Shown: positions 8,433-18,142, counted from the first letter of the stretch. The stretch: DNA of 64,000 bases from JAZLJD01 sp045617725 (GCA_045617725.1 JAZLJD010000023.1:1-64000); one strand, 5' to 3'. Numbers and translations are program-made. Notes: a model not told the origin generated them from the sequence alone.

Positions 8433-9716
8433 ATGATACGTTTTTACAATGCACGCGTATTGACGATGGAAGAAGGCCGGGACCTTTTTGACGGGGAAGT
8501 CTGGACGGAAGGCTCCAAAATAATATATGTCGGCCCCGAGAAGAAACCAAGCGATGAAGAGTTAAAGCACCTGGAGCGTCAGATTGACTGTAAGGGCAAT
8601 GTTCTGATGCCCGGATTTAAGAATGCACATACCCATTCCGGCATGACCGCCATGCGTTCCTACGCCGACGATCTTCCTTTGGCAGAGTGGCTGAATACAA
8701 AGATTTTCCCCATGGAGGGCAATATGACCGGCGAGGACGTTTACGAATTGTCCCGTCTGGCAGTGCTTGAGTACTTAACAAGCGGTGTGACTGCCTGCTT
8801 TGATATGTATCTGACTCCGGATACCATTTCGCAGTGTGCCATGGATACCGGTATGAAGATCATTCAGGTGAGCGGTATCAATAAGTTCGGACCGACGCTG
8901 GAAGTACTGGAGGACCGCTATAAGAGGCTGAACGGTCAGAGCCCGCTTACCGGATTCCGCCTTGGCTTCCATGCGGAGTATACCTGTGATTTGGACCTTT
9001 TGAAGGCAATTTCCGAGATGGCTCATAAATACGAGCAACCGCTTTTCGCCCATAACTCCGAAACTGCTTCCGAATACAAGGAGTGCTTAGACCGCTACGG
9101 CATGACGCCGACCGAGCTCATGGATTCCCTGGGCATGTTTGACTATGGCGGCGGCGGTTTCCATTGCTGTTACTTTAACGACCACGATATTGAAATCTTC
9201 AAAAAGCGCGGTCTTACGGCAGTTACCTGCCCCGGCTCGAACTTAAAGCTCGCAAGCGGTATCGCTCCGATTCAGAAATTCTTAGATGCCGGTGTCAGAG
9301 TGGCAATCGGTACCGACGGCCCCAGCTCCAACAACTGCCTTGATATGTTCCGCGAAATGTTCCTTGTGACCGGTCTTTCCAAGGTCGTAACCAAGGATGC
9401 TTCCGCAACCGATGCGCTGGATGTCCTTAAGATGGCTACCGTAAACGGTGCAATCGCCATGGGCCTTAACGATGCGGATGTACTTGCCTGCGGCAAAGAA
9501 GCAGACCTCATCCTCATAGACCTGCATCAGCCCAACATGCAGCCCCTTAACAATATCGTGAAGAACATCGTTTACAGCGGAAGTAAGTCCAATGTCGGCC
9601 TGACCATGATTCACGGCCGGATTCTCTATGAAAACGGAGAATTTTTCATTGGCACCGATCCCGAGGAAATCTACAGAAAGTCCAATGAGATTATAGAAAA
9701 GCTTTCCAAAATGTAA
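8433..9716 (+). CDS. Amidohydrolase, 5'-methylthioadenosine/S-adenosylhomocysteine deaminase type
   Basis: 427 residues of the TRZ/ATZ (SsnA/MtaD) metal-dependent amidohydrolase family. Metal ligands: His66 and His68 in NAHTHSGM, a His in GFHAEYT, the HNSETASE helix typical of MTA/SAH deaminases, and Asp in IGTDGPSSNN. The predicted reaction is deamination of methylthioadenosine or S-adenosylhomocysteine in the cytoplasm. Related members deaminate guanine, chlorohydrolyse triazines or act on other adenosine analogues, so the substrate is tentative. A good AGGAGGG precedes ATG at 8433. It follows the histidine kinase by 22 nt, probably in the same transcript. Confidence 0.85.
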   Translation: MIRFYNARVLTMEEGRDLFDGEVWTEGSKIIYVGPEKKPSDEELKHLERQIDCKGNVLMPGFKNAHTHSGMTAMRSYADDLPLAEWLNTKIFPMEGNMTGEDVYELSRLAVLEYLTSGVTACFDMYLTPDTISQCAMDTGMKIIQVSGINKFGPTLEVLEDRYKRLNGQSPLTGFRLGFHAEYTCDLDLLKAISEMAHKYEQPLFAHNSETASEYKECLDRYGMTPTELMDSLGMFDYGGGGFHCCYFNDHDIEIFKKRGLTAVTCPGSNLKLASGIAPIQKFLDAGVRVAIGTDGPSSNNCLDMFREMFLVTGLSKVVTKDASATDALDVLKMATVNGAIAMGLNDADVLACGKEADLILIDLHQPNMQPLNNIVKNIVYSGSKSNVGLTMIHGRILYENGEFFIGTDPEEIYRKSNEIIEKLSKM

Positions 9717-9785
9717 CGTTAATTTCTCGTTATGTCCGGCATGATAACATAGGCCTACACAGGGATTATATAACGGGTAAATCAT

Positions 9786-12038
9786 ATGGTACAAAACATC
9801 GTTTATGCAGTTATCGTCATAATGCTATTAGCAGTTTCAGTGCTCTCACGAAGGAAGAAGTGCGCGGTTGGAAGAAAACTCGCGAATGTCTGCCTGCTGG
9901 GGGCACTTTGCGTTTTGTTCTATATCGGTACCTATTCCTATCAGAATGATGTGCTGCAGAAGTATATGCGTTGCCTGTATACGGTTGTAACCGGCTGCGT
10001 CATTGTATTTCTGGCAGATTTTGTCAGGGAACTTTTGAATTATAAGCTGTATATGAAGACCTGGATCATTATCTTCGTGTTCTTTGCCCTGGATGGAATC
10101 GCATTTCTTTTAACCCCGCAGTTTGAAATCATGGCAACATTCCGCGAGGAGATTGTTTTTGGCAAGACCATCATGCGATTCGAGCCGAAACTCTGGTACT
10201 ACGTACATCTTTTGATGTACTATTTCCTGCTGTTTAAATGCATCGCGTCCTTGATTTCCAGAGCATCGCGGACGAACCGGTATTACCGTGGCGGCTATGT
10301 TACGATGGCCTGTGTTATGTCGGTAATCGGCGTACTGGGCGTTTTTGATTATGTGTTTGAGAGCATTTTGGGACCCGACATGGCGATCCCGTTCTATGCG
10401 ATAGCCGGCGGGTTTACGTACCTGAATGTATTTTATCTGACGCCGCACCGGCAGAAGCGGGACATGCGCGCCTTTGTGACGAAGCAAGTGTGTGAACCGC
10501 TCGTGGTATTCAACGATAAAGACGAACTGCTCGGCATGAACGATGCGGCGCAGGAATTGCTGGGTGATAAAGAATTTGCTTCGCGCGAGGAATTCCTTGA
10601 TATGCTGAAGCTCCCTGCCACCTTTGAAAAAGAGAAACTTTCCATACGGTTCTATACCTACGAAGTGAAGCAGAACACGGCGTATGATGAGAGGGAACGC
10701 CTGATTGCACGGGTTTATACCTTCCACGATGTTACGGAGATTGAAGAGGCTTATATTCGTGAACACAGAGCCGCTACCGTGGATGCACTGACGGAAATCC
10801 CCAACCGTAACGGATTCTTTGGGGAATGTCGCCGCCGCATCCGAAATCGCAACGACTATGTGCTGATTGTTTTTGGCATATATAACTTCAAAGGAATCAA
10901 CGGACTCTACGGCAGTGAGGTGGGCGATCGAATTCTGAAGTTCCTGGCCGGAAGGATTACGCTGTTCCAGTCCGTAGCTCCGGTTGTCGGCGGAAGAACC
11001 GGCGGGGCTATCTTCTCGGTGGCACTTCGGGAGGACGAAAAGCAACGTTTTGTCGAGGAACTGTCCGATTGCGAGTTTGAGTACGGGGAGTACATCAAAA
11101 TTCATTTGGACCTGCATTTTGGCTACATCCGGATGGATGATATGTCAAGGCCCATGGAATACTACTATGAGCGTGCCCGTATTGCCTGCAACAAGTCGAA
11201 GGATTCCGTTACCGATAAGCTGTATGAGTACGACGCCAAGATGGAAGAGGAGATGCGCCTTGAGCAGACCCTGATCTCGGATATGTATAACGCACTTGCA
11301 CATGACGAGTTCTTCCTTGAACTGCAACCGCAGCATTACATAAGTGATGAGCGGATTGAGGGCGCCGAGGCACTGGTACGCTGGAATCATCCGGAACTCG
11401 GCCGCATACCGCCCGGAATCTTCATCGGAATCTTCGAGCAGAACGGCTTCATTTCGAAACTGGATGAGTACGTTTGGAATAAGGCAGCAGAACTGATTCA
11501 CCGCTTCGAAGAAGAGGATTCGTTCCACGGCAGCATCAGCGTGAATGTATCCCAGGTCGACATCATGTCCCTCGATGTGGTTTCCATCTTTGAGGACATC
11601 GTAAAGCGGCACGAAATCGACCCCGGACGCCTGCATATAGAGATTACCGAAAGCGCCTGCGCCAATGAACGTAAGAAACTCATTGACACCTTAAATAACC
11701 TGCGCGCGAAGGGCTTCATCGTGGAAATCGATGATTTCGGAAGCGGTTATTCCTCCTTAAATGCCATTACGGAGCTTCCCTTCGATGTCGTGAAGATGGA
11801 CCTTAAATTCATGAAGGGCATCGAGGAATACAAGGAGGTTGACGGCATCCTCTTAACGAGTCTCGCAGGAATGCTGCACAAGCTGAATGCGACCGTTATC
11901 ATGGAAGGCGTGGAGACGCGAGAGAATGTGGAACGTGCCCGTGACGCCGGTTGTGACATCATTCAGGGATACTTCTACTCAAAACCGCTCCCCGTGGATG
12001 CGTTTATATCCTATGTTAGGGAGCATAAAGGACAATAG
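9786..12038 (+). CDS. Membrane c-di-GMP phosphodiesterase with degenerate GGDEF and EAL domains
   Basis: 750 residues. Seven or so N-terminal membrane helices (about 1-215) are followed by a PAS-like segment (about 230-320), a GGDEF-fold domain and an EAL domain. The GGDEF signature is replaced by GGAIF (residues about 406-410), so cyclase activity is unlikely. The EAL domain looks intact: EAL at 528-530, EITES, the DDFGSGYSSL pair of acidic residues, KMDLKF and IMEGVET. The expected role is hydrolysis of cyclic di-GMP at the membrane, tuned by the sensor region and perhaps GTP binding to the inactive GGDEF. The ribosome binding site before 9786 is weak. Confidence 0.9.
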   Translation: MVQNIVYAVIVIMLLAVSVLSRRKKCAVGRKLANVCLLGALCVLFYIGTYSYQNDVLQKYMRCLYTVVTGCVIVFLADFVRELLNYKLYMKTWIIIFVFFALDGIAFLLTPQFEIMATFREEIVFGKTIMRFEPKLWYYVHLLMYYFLLFKCIASLISRASRTNRYYRGGYVTMACVMSVIGVLGVFDYVFESILGPDMAIPFYAIAGGFTYLNVFYLTPHRQKRDMRAFVTKQVCEPLVVFNDKDELLGMNDAAQELLGDKEFASREEFLDMLKLPATFEKEKLSIRFYTYEVKQNTAYDERERLIARVYTFHDVTEIEEAYIREHRAATVDALTEIPNRNGFFGECRRRIRNRNDYVLIVFGIYNFKGINGLYGSEVGDRILKFLAGRITLFQSVAPVVGGRTGGAIFSVALREDEKQRFVEELSDCEFEYGEYIKIHLDLHFGYIRMDDMSRPMEYYYERARIACNKSKDSVTDKLYEYDAKMEEEMRLEQTLISDMYNALAHDEFFLELQPQHYISDERIEGAEALVRWNHPELGRIPPGIFIGIFEQNGFISKLDEYVWNKAAELIHRFEEEDSFHGSISVNVSQVDIMSLDVVSIFEDIVKRHEIDPGRLHIEITESACANERKKLIDTLNNLRAKGFIVEIDDFGSGYSSLNAITELPFDVVKMDLKFMKGIEEYKEVDGILLTSLAGMLHKLNATVIMEGVETRENVERARDAGCDIIQGYFYSKPLPVDAFISYVREHKGQ

Positions 12039-12047
12039 TATTTAAGG

Positions 12048-12102
12048 ACTCCTCCCATAAAGCACGGTACATACGAATTACCGTTGCCTGGGAGGAGTTT
12101 TT
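12048..12102 (+). terminator. Terminator after the EAL gene
   Basis: ACTCCTCCCA at 12048-12057 pairs with TGGGAGGAGT at 12089-12098, with an inner CGGTA/TACCG stem, followed by TTTTTG. It closes the transcript from the glycosyltransferase or kinase region. Confidence 0.9.
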
Positions 12103-12149
12103 GTTATATAGTAATAGAATCTTTGAAAAGCGGCACGGAGACGGAATTT

Positions 12150-12785
12150 ATGGAACGCGAAGTGGACATGAATGAAATATCGGACGGCAGGAGATACCGT
12201 GCATCGGATATGGCCCGGATCGGCTGTCGCGACTGCGAGGGCTGCAGTGAGTGTTGCCATATCATGGAGGACACCATTGTTTTAGATCCTTACGATATCT
12301 GGCAGCTTGAGAGTAACCTGCATCTTACCATGGAAGAAATGATGACGGAAGGCTATATGGAGCCCGCTGTTTATAACGGAATCATCCTGCCGCATCTGTC
12401 TCTTTCGGAAAACGGCTGCAAGTTTTTGACAAATGCCGGCAGGTGCGGCATCCATGCCTTTCGCCCCGGGTATTGCCGTTTGTTTCCACTCGGACGCGTA
12501 TATGAGAACGGCGGCTTTTCGTATTTTCACCAGATTGGGCAGTGTCCGGCCCGTGCAACGACCAAGGTACGCATCGACAAGTGGCTGGGAATCCCGAATC
12601 TTCCGGAATATGAGCGCTACGTTTTGGCATGGCATGATTACACGAAGGCACTTACCGAGCAGGTAAAAGACCAACCGGTAGAGGTCATGCAACGCCTCAA
12701 CATGGACATGCTGAAGAAATTCTTTTTGGCGCCCTATGAAGAGGCCGATTTTTACGGACAATTCTATCGAAGACTTAATAGTTAA
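12150..12785 (+). CDS. YkgJ-family cysteine-cluster protein
   Basis: 211 residues of the CxxCxxCC (YkgJ/Fli-B type) family, thought to bind a zinc or iron-sulfur centre; molecular function unknown. The N-terminal cluster is IGCRDCEGCSECC (near residue 30). More cysteines follow in NGCKFLTNAGRCGIHAFRPGYCRLFPLG and QIGQCPA, which is the usual family layout. A longer frame begins upstream at 12084 but its start lies in the preceding terminator. ATG at 12150 has GGAG at a sensible distance, and 12168 is another possibility. It appears to be a single-gene unit between a terminator and the lysA promoter. Confidence 0.85.
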   Translation: MEREVDMNEISDGRRYRASDMARIGCRDCEGCSECCHIMEDTIVLDPYDIWQLESNLHLTMEEMMTEGYMEPAVYNGIILPHLSLSENGCKFLTNAGRCGIHAFRPGYCRLFPLGRVYENGGFSYFHQIGQCPARATTKVRIDKWLGIPNLPEYERYVLAWHDYTKALTEQVKDQPVEVMQRLNMDMLKKFFLAPYEEADFYGQFYRRLNS

Positions 12786-12787
12786 TC

Positions 12788-12816
12788 TTTACGGAAAACG
12801 GGAAATCATGTATACT
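12788..12816 (+). promoter_or_regulatory. Predicted sigma-A promoter of lysA
   Basis: TTTACG (12788-12793), 17-bp spacer, TATACT (12811-12816), about 36 bp before the lysA start. The -35 box is only fair; the -10 box is good. Confidence 0.55.
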
Positions 12817-12852
12817 ATTTTTCGTTTATAAAAGCATCAGGATAGGAATAAA

Positions 12853-14100
12853 ATGACTTCTTATATTAATGAAAGTAATTTTTTTGAAGGCAATAATCCG
12901 GAGCTGCTGGCACAAAAGTACGGCACTCCGCTTTATGTTTATAATGAGAGAGTTTTACGCGAGCACATGCGCAGCGTACAGGGACTTGTGACGAAGTACC
13001 CTTATACGGCGAATTTCTCCGTCAAGGCCAATACGAACCTTACAATTCTTAAGATTGCGTTGGAAGAGGGAATGAACTGCGATGCGATGAGCGTTGGCGA
13101 GCTCAGGCTTTTGGAGATGGCGGGCTTCCCTGCGGAAAGGATTTTCTTTGTCCCGAACAACGTGTCGGACGAGGAGCTTTCCTATGCAATTAGGAAGGGC
13201 ATCATGACTAGTCTTGATTCCATCAGCCAGTTAAGACGCTTTGGCCGCTTAAACCGCGGTGGACGTTGTGCCATTCGTATCAATCCGGGCGTGGGTGCAG
13301 GCCATCACGAGAAGGTGGTAACTGCCGGCAAGAACACCAAGTTCGGTATTGAGGAGCATGACATTGACGAAGCCATCAAGGCAGCAGGCGAGTACGACCT
13401 TCATATCGTGGGAATCAACCAGCATGTGGGCTCGCTGTTCATGGATCCGGAGCCGTACCTTAAGGCATCTCAAAATTTCCTGCGTATCGCAATGAAGTTT
13501 AAGGACCTTGAGTTTATCGATTTGGGCGGCGGCTTTGGTACGCCTTACCACAAGCTTTCCGGCGAGCAGAATTTTGACATGCAGGCCCTTCGGGAGGCCT
13601 TGGAACCGATTCTCGATACATTTGTAAAAGAATACGGCAGTACTCCGCTCTTTAAGAGTGAGCCCGGCCGTTACATCGTAGCAGACGGCGGTGTTATTTT
13701 GGGCCGTGTGTATGCGCTTAAGAACAACGGAGTTAAGTATTACGCAGGATGCGATGTGGGCATGAATGTGCTTGCCCGTCCGACCCTTTACGATTCCCAT
13801 CACGATGTGGAGGTTATCAGAAACGGACAGGTAGTCAGCCCTAAGGATGGAACGCAGATTGTGAATGTGGTTGGCAATATCTGCGAGAGTGGCGACATTA
13901 TCGCCAGGGACCGCGAGCTTCCCATCCTTCATGAGGAGGATCTGGTATGCGTTTTAGACGCGGGTGCGTACGGCTATATGATGAGCTACACCTACAACAT
14001 GCGTGGACGTGCCGCCGAAATCCTGTGCAGGGAAGACGGCAGCGTATTGCAGATTCGCCGTCGTGAAAACTTCGAGGATCTCATCCGGTATTTTGAATAA
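12853..14100 (+). CDS. lysA: Diaminopimelate decarboxylase
   Basis: 415 residues, the usual LysA length. A fold-III PLP enzyme that decarboxylates meso-diaminopimelate to L-lysine, the last step of lysine synthesis. The PLP lysine is Lys58 in FSVKANTN. The phosphate-binding glycine-rich segment is DLGGGFGTPYH, substrate residues lie in EPGRYIVADGG, and the catalytic cysteine is in NICESGDII. The C-terminal AGAYGYMMSYTYN segment is typical. It is followed 40 nt downstream by glnS and both may share the lysA promoter. Confidence 0.95.
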   Translation: MTSYINESNFFEGNNPELLAQKYGTPLYVYNERVLREHMRSVQGLVTKYPYTANFSVKANTNLTILKIALEEGMNCDAMSVGELRLLEMAGFPAERIFFVPNNVSDEELSYAIRKGIMTSLDSISQLRRFGRLNRGGRCAIRINPGVGAGHHEKVVTAGKNTKFGIEEHDIDEAIKAAGEYDLHIVGINQHVGSLFMDPEPYLKASQNFLRIAMKFKDLEFIDLGGGFGTPYHKLSGEQNFDMQALREALEPILDTFVKEYGSTPLFKSEPGRYIVADGGVILGRVYALKNNGVKYYAGCDVGMNVLARPTLYDSHHDVEVIRNGQVVSPKDGTQIVNVVGNICESGDIIARDRELPILHEEDLVCVLDAGAYGYMMSYTYNMRGRAAEILCREDGSVLQIRRRENFEDLIRYFE

Positions 14101-14140
14101 TAACGTTACAACATCACTTAACATAGAAAGGTCAAGGATT

Positions 14141-15874
14141 ATGGCAGAAGAAATTTTAACGACGGAAAATGTAGAACCCGAAGGTAACAACTTCATCTAC
14201 AACTTCATCAAGGAGGACATTTCCGCAGACGGTCAGTTTGCAGGAAAAACCGTACATACAAGATTCCCGCCGGAACCGAATGGATATCTGCATATCGGTC
14301 ACTGCAAGGCATTGTGCATTGATTTTGGCATGGCCGAAAAGTTTGGCGGTATCTGCAACCTTCGTATGGATGATACGAATCCGGCCAAGGAGGACACGGA
14401 GTACGTCGAGGCCATTCAGCAGGATATTCACTGGCTCGGATTTGACTGGGGCGACCGTTTCTTCTATGGTTCCGATTATTTTGAAAAAGACTATGAGTAT
14501 GCAATTGAACTGATTAAGAAGGGCCTTGCTTACGTGTGTGAGCTGACTCCCGAGGAATTTAAGGAGCATCGTGGCGATACGAATACCCCGGCAACCAGCC
14601 CGTATCGCGACCGCCCGATTGAAGAGAACCTTGCACTTTTTGAGAAGATGAAGAACGGTGAGGTAGAAGAGGGCAAGATGACACTTCGTGCCAAAATCGA
14701 TCTCGCAAGCGGCAACTTCAACATGAGAGACCCGGTTATCTACCGTATTCGTTTTATCAATCATCATCGTCAGGGCACCAAGTGGTGCATCTTCCCGATG
14801 TACGATTTTGCACATCCCATCCAGGACGCACTGGAGGGTATTACCCACTCCCTGTGCTCTCTTGAGTATGAGGACCACAGACCGCTTTACGACTGGGTTG
14901 TTACGCATGTATCGATTCCCTATCATAAGCCCCGTCAGATTGAGTTCGCCCGCCTGGGCATTGACCACACCGTCATGAGCAAGCGTAAGCTTCGTCAGCT
15001 CGTTGAGGAGGGTTATGTATCCGGTTGGGACGATCCCAGAATGCCCACTCTGTGCGGCCTTCGTCGTCGTGGTTATACAGCAACCTCAATCCGTAATTTC
15101 TGTGAGACCATCGGCGTTGCCAAAAGCAATAATGTCATCGAATTCGCTGAACTTGAAAGAAGTCTGCGTGACGATTTGAACCTTTCCGCGGAGCGTACCA
15201 TGGCAGTGCTTCATCCCGTGAAGCTTACCGTTACGAACTATCCCGAGGGACAGTCTGAGACCTTTGAAGTAGAGATTAATCCTACCGTGGAGAATTCCGG
15301 AACCAGAGAGATTACCTTCAGCCGTAACCTCTGGCTTGAGGAAGAGGACTTCATGGAGGAGCCCATTCCCAAGTATAAGCGTATGTTCCCCGGCAACGAG
15401 GTTCGCTTAAAGGGTGCTTATCTTGTTACCTGCACGGGCTGCCGTAAGGATGAGACGGGCAAGGTAGTAGAAGTGTTCTGCGAGTACGACCCCGAATCCC
15501 GCGGCGGTAATCCCGCTGACGGCCGCAAGGTCAAGGGTGCTACGCTGCACTGGATTGATGCCGCAAGCTGTGTGGATGCAGAGGTTCGCCTCTACGACAA
15601 TCTCTTTAACGATGTTCAGCCGGACGGCCCGGACAAGAACTTCCTGGAGTGCTTAAATCCCGAAAGCCTTACGGTTCTTACGGGCTGCAAGGTAGAGCCT
15701 TCCATGATTGAAATCGCACGGGAATTTGATGCCAAAGAGAATCGCACCGGCGAGAACGCACCGACCTTCCAGTTCATGCGTCTCGGCTTCTTCTGTATGG
15801 ATAATCGTGACTGCAGTGCAGATCACCTCGTATTCAACCGAAGCGTTTCCTTAAAGGACGGATTTAAGAAATAA
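14141..15874 (+). CDS. glnS: Glutaminyl-tRNA synthetase
   Basis: 577 residues, class I aminoacyl-tRNA synthetase charging tRNA-Gln with glutamine. The HIGH motif appears as PPEPNGYLHIGHCKALC, followed by GICNLRMDDTNPAKED. The KMSKS loop is TVMSKRKLRQLVEEG. The C-terminal beta-barrel anticodon-binding domain is complete. ATG at 14141 (MAEEILTTE) with AGAAAGG upstream is preferred to an in-frame start at 14003, which would lie inside lysA. Its presence means this organism can make Gln-tRNA directly; whether GatCAB is also present cannot be seen here. Confidence 0.96.
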   Translation: MAEEILTTENVEPEGNNFIYNFIKEDISADGQFAGKTVHTRFPPEPNGYLHIGHCKALCIDFGMAEKFGGICNLRMDDTNPAKEDTEYVEAIQQDIHWLGFDWGDRFFYGSDYFEKDYEYAIELIKKGLAYVCELTPEEFKEHRGDTNTPATSPYRDRPIEENLALFEKMKNGEVEEGKMTLRAKIDLASGNFNMRDPVIYRIRFINHHRQGTKWCIFPMYDFAHPIQDALEGITHSLCSLEYEDHRPLYDWVVTHVSIPYHKPRQIEFARLGIDHTVMSKRKLRQLVEEGYVSGWDDPRMPTLCGLRRRGYTATSIRNFCETIGVAKSNNVIEFAELERSLRDDLNLSAERTMAVLHPVKLTVTNYPEGQSETFEVEINPTVENSGTREITFSRNLWLEEEDFMEEPIPKYKRMFPGNEVRLKGAYLVTCTGCRKDETGKVVEVFCEYDPESRGGNPADGRKVKGATLHWIDAASCVDAEVRLYDNLFNDVQPDGPDKNFLECLNPESLTVLTGCKVEPSMIEIAREFDAKENRTGENAPTFQFMRLGFFCMDNRDCSADHLVFNRSVSLKDGFKK

Positions 15875-15897
15875 GTTAGTAAACAAACAAGCAATAT

Positions 15898-15937
15898 AAA
15901 ATGACACCGCTCTATGCACGGAACGGTGTCATTTTTA
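15898..15937. terminator. Terminator between glnS and the convergent MFS gene
   Basis: AATGACACCG at 15899-15908 pairs with CGGTGTCATT around a loop, followed by TTTTA on the plus strand. Read from the minus strand the stem is followed by ATTTTATA, so it may end both convergent transcripts. Confidence 0.88.
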
Positions 15938-15957
15938 CTTGCCTAAATCGTTTCTTC

Positions 15958-17391
15958 TCAGTCGTCGGCGCCCAGAGCTTCAAGGCCCTTTAAGTTCGTT
16001 ACTTTTTGGCACTTGATGTTCTTGACAAAAAGCATGAATACGAGACCGCTCAATACAATCATGACGCAGGAGTAAATGGGAAGGGCACGCCATGCGGAGG
16101 AGCCGGCGGTTACACTGAAGATGAAACCGAGGAGCACGGGCGTAACGGTCTGGGCCGACATGCTGGCGGTGTAGTAGTAACCGGTGAACTTGCCGATGTT
16201 CTTATTGGAGCAAAGCTCGACAACCATCGGGAAGGAGCAGTTGTGAACGAGTGCCATGCCGAAGCCCTTGATGAACCAGACGACAAAGAGCAGGAAGGGG
16301 AAGGCGTACTGCTTGACGCCGTCGATTTCCTTCACTACGTTTGAGGAAGGGGCTACGAAGCACATGATGAGCAGGGAAAGCTCGGTCACGATGAGGCCTG
16401 CGGAAATGGTCCACTTGCGGCCGATTTTATCTGCAATCGAGCCGGCGGTGGCAAAGCCGATGACCGAAGCAAGACCTCCGATAATTGTAAGGAACATGGT
16501 GTTGGAGGAATTCGACTGCATGTAATAGATGACATAGTTGCCGATGTAGGTTCCGATGGCGTTGTCACTCATGAACCATAAGAATTCTGCGGCGAGGATG
16601 GCAAGCAGCATGTTGCGGTTCGCCTTGCTCATGGGCTTGTCGTCGTCGATGGGCGTTTCAATGGCAGCCAGCTTCTCGCCTTCCGCCATTTCATCCGCTA
16701 TTTCGGAAGCAATGTCATTCTCACGGATGGTGAAGAACAAAACAAGGGCGGATACGACCATGAGAACGGATGCAATGATAAAAGGAAGCTCGATGGTCAT
16801 CAGCTTGCGGCCCTGGTCGGACGCGTCGATATAATCGGAAAGCTTTAAGAAAATACCGAGGACCGTGGCAGCGGCACCGCCCAGATAACCCATGATATTG
16901 ATGATTCCGTTCGCCTTGGCACGGAGAGGCTTGGGCGTAATGTCGGGCATCAGGGAAACGGCCGGATTTCGGTACATCATCATGAAGATGAGCACGATGG
17001 CCATCATGATGATCATGCCTACGATGTTGTTTTTATGGAAGAATAACGGCACAAAAGGGAATGCAACGGCCGATACGAAGGTACCAATCAGAATATAGGG
17101 CATACGCTTGCCGATGGGACTCTTCGTTTTGTCGGAAAGACTGCCGAAAATGGGCAGCAGGATGAGCGCAGCGAGATTGTCGCAGGCCATGATGATGCCG
17201 ACGAGCCACTGCACCTTCAGAATATTTCCGGGGTCATCGAGCTTAAGCTCGGCGGAAGATTTGTTAAACATGGTTTTTGCAAAGATGTCCGTCAAAAACG
17301 TCGGACACCAGGAGTCGTAAACCTGCCATAGAAGCAGTATGCCGAAGAAGGCAAAGCCGATGAGACAGGTTCTCTTCATATTGAGTTTCAT
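15958..17391 (-). CDS. Major facilitator transporter, GPH/SLC45-like
   Basis: 477 residues with about 12 membrane segments. The loop after the second helix has GSLSDKTKSPIGKRMPYIL, the pattern of glycoside-pentoside-hexuronide and SLC45-type sugar symporters. A long polar loop (EIADEMAEGEKLAAIETPIDDD) separates the two halves. A sugar or glycoside with cation symport is the likely cargo; the exact substrate is not evident. ATG at 17391 is chosen because GGAGGAGA lies just upstream; longer frames extend into the divergent promoter region. It faces the cytidylate-kinase-like gene across a shared promoter region. Confidence 0.85.
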   Translation of the reverse strand: MKLNMKRTCLIGFAFFGILLLWQVYDSWCPTFLTDIFAKTMFNKSSAELKLDDPGNILKVQWLVGIIMACDNLAALILLPIFGSLSDKTKSPIGKRMPYILIGTFVSAVAFPFVPLFFHKNNIVGMIIMMAIVLIFMMMYRNPAVSLMPDITPKPLRAKANGIINIMGYLGGAAATVLGIFLKLSDYIDASDQGRKLMTIELPFIIASVLMVVSALVLFFTIRENDIASEIADEMAEGEKLAAIETPIDDDKPMSKANRNMLLAILAAEFLWFMSDNAIGTYIGNYVIYYMQSNSSNTMFLTIIGGLASVIGFATAGSIADKIGRKWTISAGLIVTELSLLIMCFVAPSSNVVKEIDGVKQYAFPFLLFVVWFIKGFGMALVHNCSFPMVVELCSNKNIGKFTGYYYTASMSAQTVTPVLLGFIFSVTAGSSAWRALPIYSCVMIVLSGLVFMLFVKNIKCQKVTNLKGLEALGADD

Positions 17392-17442
17392 GGGATCTCC
17401 TCCAATAATTTTATGGTGGCCAAAAACAAAACTGTCCAATTC

Positions 17443-17472
17443 AGTATAGATTATTTTTGGCAGATTCCACAA
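17443..17472 (-). promoter_or_regulatory. Predicted promoter of the MFS gene
   Basis: On the minus strand: TTGTGG (17472-17467), 18-bp spacer, TATACT (17448-17443), about 50 bp before the start codon. Confidence 0.5.
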
Positions 17473-17493
17473 GTATTTTCTTTTGCCGAGTGG

Positions 17494-17522
17494 TTGTAGG
17501 CAACGTGAAAATAGTCTATTAT
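17494..17522 (+). promoter_or_regulatory. Predicted promoter of the cytidylate-kinase-like gene
   Basis: TTGTAG (17494-17499), 17-bp spacer, TATTAT (17517-17522), 33 bp before the start codon. It is divergent from the MFS promoter. Confidence 0.55.
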
Positions 17523-17554
17523 TTATACAGTATTTTTTAAAAGGAGGTATATAT

Positions 17555-18142
17555 ATGCCTATCATTACAATAAGTCGTGAGTACGGTGCGGGCGGTCATT
17601 CCATCGGAAGGTCGGTAGCTGCACAACTTGGTATAGAATTCTACGATCGTGATATCATTAAGCAGGTTGCGATTGAAAGCGGGATTGACCCGGAGCTGAT
17701 TGAGCAGAGCGGCGAGGAAATTTCCAAAACGGAGGAATTTGTGCGTTCCATCGTTCCGATTTCCTACGACCAGAAGGATGCCATCTTCAATCTGCAGAAG
17801 GAAATTATCTTAAAGATTGCAGCGCAGGGACCCTGCGTTATTTTGGGCCGGTGTGCGGATTTCGTCTTAAAGGAAGCCGGAATCGAAAGCATGAACGTAT
17901 TCCTTTATGCCGGGGAAGAATCACGTATGAATCGTGTTGGTGAGCTTGTCGGCAGTGATGACCCCGCTGTGATTCGTAAGGCAATCAAGCGCACGGATCA
18001 TAACCGTCATTCCTACTATTCGTACTATACGGAGCAGGACTGGGGCGATTACCGCAATTACAACATGATGCTGGATACCGGAAGCCTCGGCTATGAGGCC
18101 TGCGTGAAATTAATCTGTGAAGCATATGGCGTTATAAAATAA
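17555..18142 (+). CDS. Cytidylate-kinase-like P-loop protein
   Basis: 195 residues of the Cytidylate_kin2 family (AAA-type nucleoside/nucleotide kinases), common in Firmicutes and mostly uncharacterised. The N-terminus MPIITISREYGAGGHSIGRSVA carries the modified P-loop. FYDRDIIKQVA is the usual second block, and GPCVILGRCADFVL plus the basic lid region (RKAIKRTDHNRHSYY) follow. The start at 17555 is supported by AAGGAGG at 17541-17547. The stop codon TAA overlaps the ATG of the next gene (TAATG), coupling it to two glycosyltransferases. True cytidylate kinases are longer and differ in the NMP domain, so the substrate is open. Confidence 0.85.
   Translation: MPIITISREYGAGGHSIGRSVAAQLGIEFYDRDIIKQVAIESGIDPELIEQSGEEISKTEEFVRSIVPISYDQKDAIFNLQKEIILKIAAQGPCVILGRCADFVLKEAGIESMNVFLYAGEESRMNRVGELVGSDDPAVIRKAIKRTDHNRHSYYSYYTEQDWGDYRNYNMMLDTGSLGYEACVKLICEAYGVIK

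Noticed and set aside
14003..14140. N-terminal extension of glutaminyl-tRNA synthetase into lysA
   Set aside because: The extension overlaps lysA in another frame and does not resemble the family; ATG at 14141 is properly spaced from AGAAAGG.
16006..17320. Plus-strand frames opposite the MFS gene
   Set aside because: Met-rich antisense shadows of a membrane protein gene, without independent signals.
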